Of a stretch of DNA of 64,000 nucleotides, positions 14,671 through 22,000 are shown in pieces. This DNA is from Halorubrum rutilum. Lineage in GTDB: Archaea > Halobacteriota > Halobacteria > Halobacteriales > Haloferacaceae. The notes beneath the pieces are model-generated. The model saw nothing but the letters and a program-made list of their open reading frames with translations, was not told the origin of the DNA and did no database searches. Position numbers and translations under genes: made by a program. The stretch covers positions 186,001 to 250,000 of the forward strand of contig NZ_JANHDN010000001.1 in NCBI RefSeq assembly GCF_024494565.1, read 5' to 3'. How positions within the stretch are numbered: the first letter of the stretch is position 1; every line of letters begins with the position of its first letter.

Positions 14671-15404
14671 GAGTCCACCTCGCGCTCGTAGTCCTCGATG
14701 TACTGTAGTGCCGTTGACCAGCTCCAGATCCGGCGAAGGTTCGCGTCCAACACCATGTCGTGCTTGTGAGTATCGACATCGAGCGGATGTGCGGTCAGGC
14801 GCGCCCAGGTGGACGCCCACGAACGCCACGGGCGGCTTCCAAGGCACGCCCACGGGTTCCTGCCCGCGCTCTCGTCGATGCGGAGCGTGAAGCGGTCGCC
14901 CGCGTAGACCGTCCGGTGGGGCACGATCTCCTCGGAGACGTCCACGACCAACAGCAGATCCTCAAACGCGTGCCCGGAGCGGTAGTTGTCCAAGAGCGCC
15001 GCCACAAGCAGCGTGTGGTACTTCAGGCTCGTGTACGGGTAGTAGATGCTCTCGTTGAACCCGCTCGCTACGTCCGAAGAGAGCCACGCCCGATGCATCG
15101 CCTCTGGATCGGAGCCTGTTAGCAGGTCGCTGATGGCCTCAGAGAGGCGCGGACGCGAGAAATTCTCGGCGTCGTAGTGAGAGTCGCCCGTCAGCAGCGA
15201 GAGCCGGTAGAGCGTCTCGTGGTTCTCGACGGTCTGCTCAGGCTGGCCGCTGGGTCGGCTCAGCGCCGACGCATCACCGTCCGCGCCGTGGGAGACCGTC
15301 TGGTTCACGGGGACGCCCGCGAACGTCTCTGGAGCGTAGTCGTGGGGCTGGCCGTTCATTTTGTGCGCATCGTGGCGGTAGACCGCCACCATCTCGTCAC
15401 TCAT
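14667..15404 (-). CDS. HRAMP: second conserved component (Cas5-like or unclassified)
   Basis: 245 residues from ATG 15404, overlapping its upstream neighbour by four bases and its downstream neighbour by four. The sequence starts MVAVYRHDAHKMNGQPHDYA, has a helical middle with a conserved-looking SLKYHTLLVAALLDNYRSG, and a strand pair (EDLLLVVDVSEEIVPHRTVY, then GDRFTLRIDESAG). There is no clear glycine-rich loop, so it may be the uncharacterised conserved protein of HRAMP loci rather than the Cas5 homologue. Tight coupling on both sides indicates one complex. Confidence 0.55.
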   Translation of the reverse strand: MSDEMVAVYRHDAHKMNGQPHDYAPETFAGVPVNQTVSHGADGDASALSRPSGQPEQTVENHETLYRLSLLTGDSHYDAENFSRPRLSEAISDLLTGSDPEAMHRAWLSSDVASGFNESIYYPYTSLKYHTLLVAALLDNYRSGHAFEDLLLVVDVSEEIVPHRTVYAGDRFTLRIDESAGRNPWACLGSRPWRSWASTWARLTAHPLDVDTHKHDMVLDANLRRIWSWSTALQYIEDYEREVDS

Positions 15405-16264
15405 GGTCCCTCCTCGATGCACTCCTCGAGCGCGTCGACGAACGCCGGGCGGTACTCTTCGGCCCACTGGTCGTTCTTCTCGTCCATCGCGTTCGTGTTG
15501 CCTTTCCCGCGGTCGAAGACACGCTTCAGTTCGCGCTCCTCGTAGAGTGGGTTGATCAGGTGGCAATCGACGACCCCCGCACCGAAGTTGCGGGCACCGC
15601 CCAGCTGGTGCATGAAGTCGGTCTTGTGAGCATCGAGGAAGTCGATGCCTTCGGCTAGCAAGCCGATGAACTCCGGCTTCATCTCCCGGAAGGAGAGGTG
15701 CCAGCAGCCATCGAGGTTGGCGACGGCGTCGATCTCCGCGTTCCGCAGCGGTTCGCGGTTGTCCTCACGGTTCCGGGAGACGACGTTCCGGTTGAGCCGG
15801 CGGTAGTGACCCTCGGCCTGACCGCGCGTGTAGTCTACGCTGGAGCGGACGGGGTTGAACTTGATCGGGCGGCGCATCACCTTGCCGGGGATGCCACCGA
15901 AGCCGCCGAAGAGGTCGAAGACCACACAGCCGTCGTCTTCCTTCGGGTCGTCAGTGCACGTGCCCTTCTCGTGGTAGCCGGCGTTGAGGTCGCGGTCGTA
16001 CACGCCGTCCTTCATGAAGTTCGCGTTGGCCTCGCCGGGATGGCAGGCCGTTCCGCCGTACTCCTGAACAGTCTCTTCCATCCCGTGGCGGAGCCAGCCG
16101 GAGAGCGGAAAGGCAGGGATGATGCCGCCGATCTGGTTCTGCGGGTCATCATCCTCGTAGTTACCGTTCGAGGCGTGATGCCGGTCGGTCATGATGCTGT
16201 CGCCGACCACCAGTAGGTCGGTCTGAATCCGTACGAACACGTCGCGGTCGATGTTTTCAATCAT
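15401..16264 (-). CDS. HRAMP: Cas7-like RAMP backbone protein
   Basis: 287 residues from ATG 16264. It starts with the Cas7 pattern: a first strand (VFVRIQTDLLVVGDSIMTDR), then GIIPAFPLSGWLRHGMEETV, the 'ipgSslkGalR'-like helix found in Cas7/Csf2/Csm3 proteins, and a glycine-rich FDLFGGFGGIPGKV. A later motif, HQLGGARNFGAGVVDCHLI, is a glycine-rich RNA-facing loop. Cas7 proteins line guide RNA and contact the target. In published HRAMP loci a diverged Cas7 is paired with a diverged Cas5 and a variable nuclease, which matches this operon. The start overlaps the nuclease stop by eight bases. Confidence 0.75.
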   Translation of the reverse strand: MIENIDRDVFVRIQTDLLVVGDSIMTDRHHASNGNYEDDDPQNQIGGIIPAFPLSGWLRHGMEETVQEYGGTACHPGEANANFMKDGVYDRDLNAGYHEKGTCTDDPKEDDGCVVFDLFGGFGGIPGKVMRRPIKFNPVRSSVDYTRGQAEGHYRRLNRNVVSRNREDNREPLRNAEIDAVANLDGCWHLSFREMKPEFIGLLAEGIDFLDAHKTDFMHQLGGARNFGAGVVDCHLINPLYEERELKRVFDRGKGNTNAMDEKNDQWAEEYRPAFVDALEECIEEGP

Positions 16265-16919
16265 CTGCGTGATGGGTCACTTCGGTTGTTTCAGCGAGAT
16301 CGGCTCGCTGTGCGATGCTGAGGGCGGCACTCTCGTCTCGGGAGACTGTGCCGACGGGACAGTCCTCGGTGGTGCACTCCACGGCATCCTGGCTGACAGA
16401 GCCGGGTTCGCCGCAGACGTGGCACTGCTGCGTCGTGTACTTCGGATCGATGTACGTCACCGGGATGCCCGCGTCGCGGGCCTTCACCGCGATAGCGTGC
16501 TGGAGCGCCGGGAGCAACCACGTCCCGACGTCGTCGGCTGTCCGGCGCTCCCACAACGTCGCTCCACAGAACGACAGGTCTTCGAGCACCAGCATCGGTC
16601 CGGCGAATTCCTGAGCGTACCGAACGACGCGGACAGCCGCGTCGTAGACCTGTGGGCGAATCTGGTGCCAGAGCGCCGCGAACAGTTGGATCTGCCCCTC
16701 GGTGCTGTCGAACTTCGCGCCCTGGAGCGCCCGCATCGCTTCCACAAGCGCCTCGTGGCGCGTCCGGATGTGGCTGCCCTCGATGGTGAACGCCGACTCC
16801 ACGTCGCCGTTCGCCGGGACTGCCGCGATGAGGTTCTTCACGCCGACGTCCACGCCGACCGGCGTGACGGCGAGCGAGTGACACTGGCCGACCGTCGTCG
16901 GGAGTGGGGTGCTGCTCAT
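16257..16919 (-). CDS. HRAMP: minimal RuvC nuclease of the TnpB/Cas12 type
   Basis: 220 residues from ATG 16919. It holds a full RuvC active site in TnpB order: D24 in PVGVDVGVKNLIAAV, E113 in MLVLEDLSF, and D195 in VSRDESAALSIAQRA (the DxNAAxNI position). A zinc ribbon, C166-x2-C169 and C182-x4-C187, interrupts RuvC II and III as in TnpB, preceded by KYTTQQCHVCG. The WED/REC domains of normal ~400-residue TnpB are missing; only about 20 residues precede RuvC I. It therefore probably relies on the RAMP proteins for targeting. No inverted ends or TnpA nearby, so this is not an IS200/605 copy. Confidence 0.82.
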   Translation of the reverse strand: MSSTPLPTTVGQCHSLAVTPVGVDVGVKNLIAAVPANGDVESAFTIEGSHIRTRHEALVEAMRALQGAKFDSTEGQIQLFAALWHQIRPQVYDAAVRVVRYAQEFAGPMLVLEDLSFCGATLWERRTADDVGTWLLPALQHAIAVKARDAGIPVTYIDPKYTTQQCHVCGEPGSVSQDAVECTTEDCPVGTVSRDESAALSIAQRADLAETTEVTHHADD

Positions 16920-17233
16920 CGGCTACTCACCCACTCGTCGCGGTCGGTCGGATCGTAGGCCACGATCTCGTCAAGGAGTTGTTCGACTTCGGTGATCGTC
17001 CGGAAGGCGTTGAGGTTGACCGTCTCAACGTAGTTCTCGTCGGCGGTGTAGATGTCGTACACGGGGACGCCGTTCTTGCACTGGCACCGGTTGTGCAGCT
17101 TCAACCCGTGGTAGTCCAGCACCACACCGTCCGGGTACGCGCCACCCATCATCTCTTGGAGGTAGCCCGAGGTCTCGTAGGGAAGATCGTCGCCCCGCGG
17201 CGCGATCACGTCGGTCGGGTCGGGGAGCGTCAT
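16916..17233 (-). CDS. HRAMP-operon protein of unknown function (105 residues)
   Basis: Start ATG 17233 overlaps the upstream stop (ATGA); its own stop overlaps the nuclease start. The protein has strands and one Cys pair (LKLHNRCQCKNGVPVYDIYT) and a C-terminal helix (ITEVEQLLDEIVAYD). No family recognised. Being directly before the nuclease with coupled translation, it may be a nuclease partner or a regulator of it. Confidence 0.6.
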   Translation of the reverse strand: MTLPDPTDVIAPRGDDLPYETSGYLQEMMGGAYPDGVVLDYHGLKLHNRCQCKNGVPVYDIYTADENYVETVNLNAFRTITEVEQLLDEIVAYDPTDRDEWVSSR

Positions 17234-17697
17234 TCCAACTCCTCCAGTTCGTTCATCCGCCGGGTCTCTTCGTCGATGATGGTGATCAGCTGGTCGCTGG
17301 CGTCGTCGTCGGCGTCGATGCCGTTGTAGTTGATGTCGCAGGCGAGCCATCCAGCGCAGTCGCCACACAGCTGGCCAGCGAGCATCCCGGGGAGTTCAGC
17401 CGCGCCGAGCGGGAACTTCACCTCGAAGTAAAAGCCGGGAGAGACGTCGTCGCCACACTGCATGCACTGCCCGTCGCCCATCTCGTGGTTCTGGACGTGC
17501 TGGCACGCCCGGCAGATGTCTGCTTCGAGCGGGGCGATGGTTTCGACGGTCGTCCGTTCGACCATCTCCGCGGGCTTCTCAGCGTCACAGACGTCGCACA
17601 CCTGCGTGTCCGGAGCTTCGTCGCCGGTGCTGGCCGCTTCGACCGTGGGGAGCGTCGTGAGCGCCGCCGCAGCGCCGAGGAACGTACGGCGCTGCAT
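17230..17697 (-). CDS. Zinc-ribbon protein with Tat-like N-terminus in the HRAMP operon
   Basis: 155 residues from ATG 17697. The first 22 residues (MQRRTFLGAAAALTTLPTVE) look like a twin-arginine signal: RR followed by TFLG and an Ala-rich core. Four Cys pairs follow (CDVCDAEKP, CRACQH, CMQCGDD, CGDCAG), two probable zinc ribbons. An exported zinc protein inside a cas-like operon is odd; the RR motif may be coincidental and the protein cytoplasmic. It overlaps its neighbours by one and four bases. Confidence 0.6.
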   Translation of the reverse strand: MQRRTFLGAAAALTTLPTVEAASTGDEAPDTQVCDVCDAEKPAEMVERTTVETIAPLEADICRACQHVQNHEMGDGQCMQCGDDVSPGFYFEVKFPLGAAELPGMLAGQLCGDCAGWLACDINYNGIDADDDASDQLITIIDEETRRMNELEELE

Positions 17698-17909
17698 CAG
17701 GGCCCCCCACCGTCGCACTTGCATCCGCCGTCGCGGAGGTCGCGGTGGCGCATCGCTTCGATGCCGCAACCGGTACACCGGAAGTAGTCGTAGCCGGTGT
17801 AGTCGCCGTACTTGTCGAACTCCGGGATCGGGCCTTCGATTCGCGCTTTACCGGTCGATTCGTCCGTCGTGCCGGAAGTCTGAAGTCCGGCAGATGTCTT
17901 CATTGGCAT
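17697..17909 (-). CDS. First gene of the HRAMP operon: small zinc-ribbon protein
   Basis: 70 residues from ATG 17909, or 68 from ATG 17903. A low-complexity N-terminus is followed by GYDYFRCTGCGIEAMRHRDL and a Cys pair near the C-terminus (GGCKC), giving one zinc ribbon. The stop overlaps the next start (TGATG). It directly follows the three-way-junction element at 17921-17980. Role unknown; it may bind nucleic acid. Confidence 0.6.
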   Translation of the reverse strand: MPMKTSAGLQTSGTTDESTGKARIEGPIPEFDKYGDYTGYDYFRCTGCGIEAMRHRDLRDGGCKCDGGGP

Positions 17910-17920
17910 GCTTCCTTCCG

Positions 17921-17980
17921 GAAGCGCGGGGTCGGTGGCTTCAACACCGGCCTCACCTTCTGCGAGGCGTCCCGCGCTTC
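17921..17980 (-). ncRNA. Three-way-junction leader of the HRAMP operon (family member 1)
   Basis: Minus-strand order: 5' arm GAAGCGCGGG (17980-17971), linker AC, hairpin GCCTC/GAGGC with a 9-base loop (17968-17950), hairpin CGGTG/CACCG with loop TTGAAGC (17949-17933), linker AC, 3' arm CCCGCGCTTC (17930-17921). All stems are perfect. It sits between a TATA-like box (near 18012-18018) and the first start, so it should be the 5' end of the operon mRNA. Two similar elements lie at 28148-28213 and 34716-34771. A riboswitch-like leader, a processed RNA or a DNA site are all possible. Confidence 0.6.
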
Positions 17981-17987
17981 TCACTAC

Positions 17988-18076
17988 CCTCTACAGTGGG
18001 ATACTACTTAGTCTTTATGCTAAGCAAAATATTCAGCATAATGCTCCAAAAAGCATTAGGCAAAGAACTGAGTATT
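17988..18076. promoter_or_regulatory. Divergent promoter region of the HRAMP operon and the winged-helix gene
   Basis: The AT-rich stretch carries TATA-like boxes in both directions (minus strand CATAAAG near 18012-18018; plus strand GTATTAT near 18071-18077) and a perfect 7-bp inverted repeat, TAATGCT (18039-18045) with AGCATTA (18052-18058). A further ATGCT half-site lies at 18017-18021 in the order ATGCTAAGC. The symmetric repeat between divergent promoters is a plausible operator for the winged-helix protein encoded at 18084. Confidence 0.5.
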
Positions 18077-18083
18077 ATGTCCC

Positions 18084-18350
18084 GTGCCCACGATGCAAGA
18101 ACAACAGATGGTCAACGAGAACTACGAGCCGAATGATCGGGAGGAAGCTGTCATCGACCTGTTCAAGGAAGGCCGCGACTCCGGTGACCCTTGGGGCCGT
18201 GTGAATCCCCTCTTCCTGCGTCAGAGCTCCTCTCTTGACAAGGGGCAGGTTGAGTACGCACTCCGAAATCTGAAAAATGCTGGATGGGTCAAGCAAGTAA
18301 ATCAGGGAGGACTCTACGAATTTGTTGAAGACCCACGCGAGGACGGATGA
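18084..18350 (+). CDS. Winged-helix DNA-binding protein divergent from HRAMP
   Basis: 88 residues from ATG 18084; ATG 18093 or 18108 are alternatives and the last fits leaderless spacing better. Residues ~20-80 form a winged helix (DREEAVIDLFKEGRDSGDPW, then VEYALRNLKNAGWVKQV, a wing with GGLYEFVEDPRED). It reads away from the HRAMP operon and shares the intervening operator-like repeat, so it may control HRAMP. The stop overlaps the start of the HNH pseudogene. Confidence 0.65.
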   Translation: MPTMQEQQMVNENYEPNDREEAVIDLFKEGRDSGDPWGRVNPLFLRQSSSLDKGQVEYALRNLKNAGWVKQVNQGGLYEFVEDPREDG

Positions 18351-18844
18351 TGAGTAGCGTCGAGTGCCCTACTTGCGGCAAGGACAATTTTGCCAGTGAA
18401 GGGTCAATGCGCAGCCATCACACCCGGGTTCATGGGGACAGTTTGCGGGAGATGGTAGAACTATCCTGCGAGTGGTGTGGAGAACCGTATGAAGTCCCGT
18501 CATACCAGGAATACAACTCCAGCTTCTGTTCCGGTTCCTGCCGAAGCAAATCGATTGGTGCGGGGCGTGATCCTGAACCTTAGCGCCGGGAAATCGCCTT
18601 GGAACGTGATGATCACACCTACCAGAGATGTGGTGATGAAGTGATTGACAATCTTGAGGCCGCAAAAAGCGCGAATGTTCATCACATCATACCTGTGGTC
18701 GCTGGCGGCCCTGACGTCCCCGAGAACTTGATAACCCTTTGCGAGGGCTGCCATTCTGAAGCCCACCGCGATATGAAGCACATCCACGAGTCGAACCCCG
18801 AGCTGCTCGGAAAACTCCGCGAAGTCGTCTGCGAGGACGACTGA
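18347..18844 (+). pseudogene. Frameshifted HNH endonuclease with N-terminal zinc finger
   Basis: The first frame (18347-18583) encodes a C2H2 finger (CPTCGKDNFASEGSMRSHHT) and a treble-clef-like Cys cluster (CEWCGEPY ... FCSGSCRSKS). The second frame picks up at about 18586 with RREIALERDDHTYQRCG and the HNH core VHHIIPVVAGGPDVPENL, then TLCEGCHSEAH. The two halves form one protein in relatives, so one frameshift separates them. The usual Cys before QRCG is Tyr here, supporting decay. It might once have been a nuclease partner or homing enzyme. Confidence 0.65.
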
Positions 18845-19044
18845 CCTGGCGAATAAAGAAATCGTATTACCAACAACTGATACGCGTCACTGTTTGCGAG
18901 TGACGCACGGTTCACGCCGAGTGAGCGCGCTGTTGAGCTACTGTCTGCTCGATAGTGTTGTCACTCAACGCGTGAGCCGTCCAAAAAATGAAGCCGCAAG
19001 CCGCAGCCGCACCGCAAAGAACCCGTGTGGGAGCGGGTGGTTAC

Positions 19045-22000
19045 TTACGACTGACCGAACGCGTTGACGACCTCACCGAGTTCGGCAGCGGTCAGGTTAC
19101 CCTGGCCGAACGCGTTGACGGCGTCACCGAGTTCGGAGGCGGTGATGGTGCCGTCACCATCATCGTCGAACTCGCCAGCCGCACCGTCAAGCGGCGAGTC
19201 AGTCGGGGCGACAACCTCTGCGTCGACGGTGAGTTCGTCATCGTCGGACGCGAACACGTGCGTGTAGTTGCCCGTGTCGAGGCTGTTCGTGTCGCTCGCA
19301 GCGACCTCGAAGGTGACCTCCGTCGAGCTACCCGCGTCGAGGGAGATCTCCTGACTGGCCGAGAGCTGCGAGAGGCCAGCCTCGTCGTCGAGGTCGTACG
19401 TGATGTCCTGCGTGCCAGCAGCGTCACCAGTGTTGGTCACGTTCACCGTGGCACTGAAGGACTCGTTCTGGGTGATGGTCGTCGGACCATCAACCAGATC
19501 GACCGAGAAGTTGGCCTGCGCTTCTTCAACTGTGGTGATTGTCACCGAGTCAGAGAAGCCCTGGTCATTGTAGATGCCAGTCACTTCAACATCGACTCCA
19601 GCCGTGTCAGCGGAGAACTGGAGCTGGGCCTGCCCGTTTGCGTCGGTGTTCTGTTCACGGATGATCGTGTTGACACCCGCATCCGAGCTGTTGTCGATAG
19701 CGAACGAGACTGCGTCATTATTGGAACTCAGCGGGTTCCCATTCTCGTCGACAACTTGGAGCGTGACGTTAGCGGTCTGGCTGTCATCGGCGACGAGCGT
19801 TTCCGTGTCAGCGGTCACTTCAACGCCAGCCGGGCTGCTCACGAACGTTTGGACAGCCGAACCAGATGTCACGAGACCGTCCGTATTCTGGGCGGTTAGC
19901 GTGAACTCCCCGGTCTCGGTGCTCTGGATGTTATTGTACACGAGCGGATCTGCCGCGTCCGCGCCGGTACCAGCATTGGGTGTTCCAAGATTACTCAGCG
20001 GGCCACTCGGATCCGCTGTGAGCACCGTGTTAGTGTCGTCAGCATCGCCGGCAAGGTCGTCATCAAGCACAGCGACGAGGGCGGTTGCCGAATCTGTCCC
20101 AGCCACACGGTCACGCGGGTCGTCCACAACCACGTACTGATCGGTCGGCAGCGTGTCGACCGACTCAGTCAACCATGGCGCGGTCACGACGTTACCTGCC
20201 GTGCCAGCGTTCGTCACATCCCCTTCGTTAGCGTCATCTTCGGTGACGCTCGGGGCAGTGTCGTCGCCCCACCAGTTGGCGCGGAGGCTCTGACCATCCT
20301 GACCATTGAGGTCAACGTCAACGGTGTTGTCAACGAGGTCGTTGAAGTGGATCGTGAGGTCATCCGTGCCACTGCTGGCTTGGATGCCAACTGCGTTGTC
20401 CGTGATGGTGTTGCGAACCACGTTCGTGTTGACGCCGTCATCGTTGTGGTTCACACCAAGCGCGTATCCGCTGATGGTGTTGTCCGACACGGTCGGAATA
20501 CCATCACCGCCATCGGTGATAGTGTCCAGAGCGATCGCGGTGCGGTCACCCGTTCCGGGGCCATTGAACACGTTGTTCTGGATCACCGGATCTTCAGCAC
20601 CACCAACTTCCACGTCGGGGTTGTTGTTATCAGCTGTCGGGTTGAATGTCAGCCCTTCAACGACAACATCGTCAGTGTCGACGTTGAGGATGGGGCTGGC
20701 TGCTTCGGTCGTGATTACCGTGTTTGAAGCGCCGTCAGCGGATGCGATCGTCACATCTGCGTGCTGCGTCGTGACGCCACTTTCCTCGTAGACACCCGAG
20801 CCAACCTCAACGTACTGGCCACTAGTACTAGTAGACTCCACACCAGCCTTGAACGTACCGTAGACGGCGTTCTCCTGGATGGTGCCGCCCTCTTCATCGA
20901 GGATTAGGACAACAGGCTCAACGGTATTGTCGTCGAGTACCGTCTGCTCGTCGTAGTTGTCCCCGGCGTCGTCGAAGTGCAGGGCGTTGCTTGCGAGCTC
21001 GTTGTTTTCGACAGTCACACCGGAGGCACTGATATCGAGAGCCGTCCCACTACCAGCGCCATCGTTGATATTCGAGATGTCGTTGTTCGTCACTTCGATC
21101 GTGTTGACCGAGCCAGCAGGGTTGTCAGCAATGCGAACCGCCTCTGCATTGCTACCTGCGTCGCCGCTGGTGATCGTGTTTCCGTCAATGACAATCTCGT
21201 CTGCGTTAATCTTGTCATCGCCGGGGGTTGCACCTTGTGTCCCAGCCTCATCCTGCTGAATGTCGATACCCTGGCCACCATTATCCAGTAGTTCGATATC
21301 GTTGTTTTCGATGGCAACCGCGAGGTTGTCTGAATCCTGATCGTCCGGAATCACTAGGATCCCGCTATCAGCGGCGGAGATAGTGTTTCCAGAGATGACA
21401 GCCTCAGTCGGAGAACCATCGTCACTTAGTCGGGTACCACTACCAGCGCCGGCGTCGGCCAGATTAATAGCAACGTAGTTGTTACCCTGACTGCGCGGCG
21501 TGAAGGTGTTATCGCTGATCGACACACCCTGGATTTCCGAGCCGGCATTGGCCTCAATACCAGTATGGTCGTTAGCAAGCTCAAACTGGACATTTTCGAC
21601 GGTCAAGCCATCGATGGCGTTACTGCCGTCGTTGTCATCAATTGCTGCGGATGCACCACCACTCGTCCTGAGCGTCAGATCTTGGACGTTAATGTTGCTA
21701 ACACCAGCGTTACTGGTGTCGATCTGGAAGATGTCGCTACCAGCTGCACCAGTTACGACAACATCCTCAGCAGCAGCACTACTTGCCGACCGGATTGTCA
21801 CGTCACTTGCGGCGGAGCCAGTGGCCGTGCTAATCGTTCCGGTGAGGGTGTGTTCACCAGTGAGGATGACGGTTTCACTGTCAAGCAGATCGCCAGTCCC
21901 TTCAGTCCGGGCAGCGTCAAGCTGGCCGAAGATCGCGGTCTGGATGTTGTCTGAGGAGTCCTCAACAATTGCGTACTTGTTGAAGTCGTTGTTGCTGAAG

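Noticed and set aside
13708..16264. Type IV (csf) or type III CRISPR effector
   Set aside because: There is no DinG-like helicase, Csf1-like or Cas10 gene and no array; the diverged Cas7/Cas5-like plus nuclease layout fits HRAMP better.
16257..16919. IS200/IS605 transposon carrying tnpB
   Set aside because: The gene is coupled on both sides to other operon genes, lacks the TnpB N-terminal half, and no TnpA or element ends are visible.
13640..19044. CRISPR array near the RAMP genes
   Set aside because: No regularly spaced direct repeats of 25-37 bases were seen here or elsewhere in the window; the GAAAC string at 13668 belongs to a single stem-loop.
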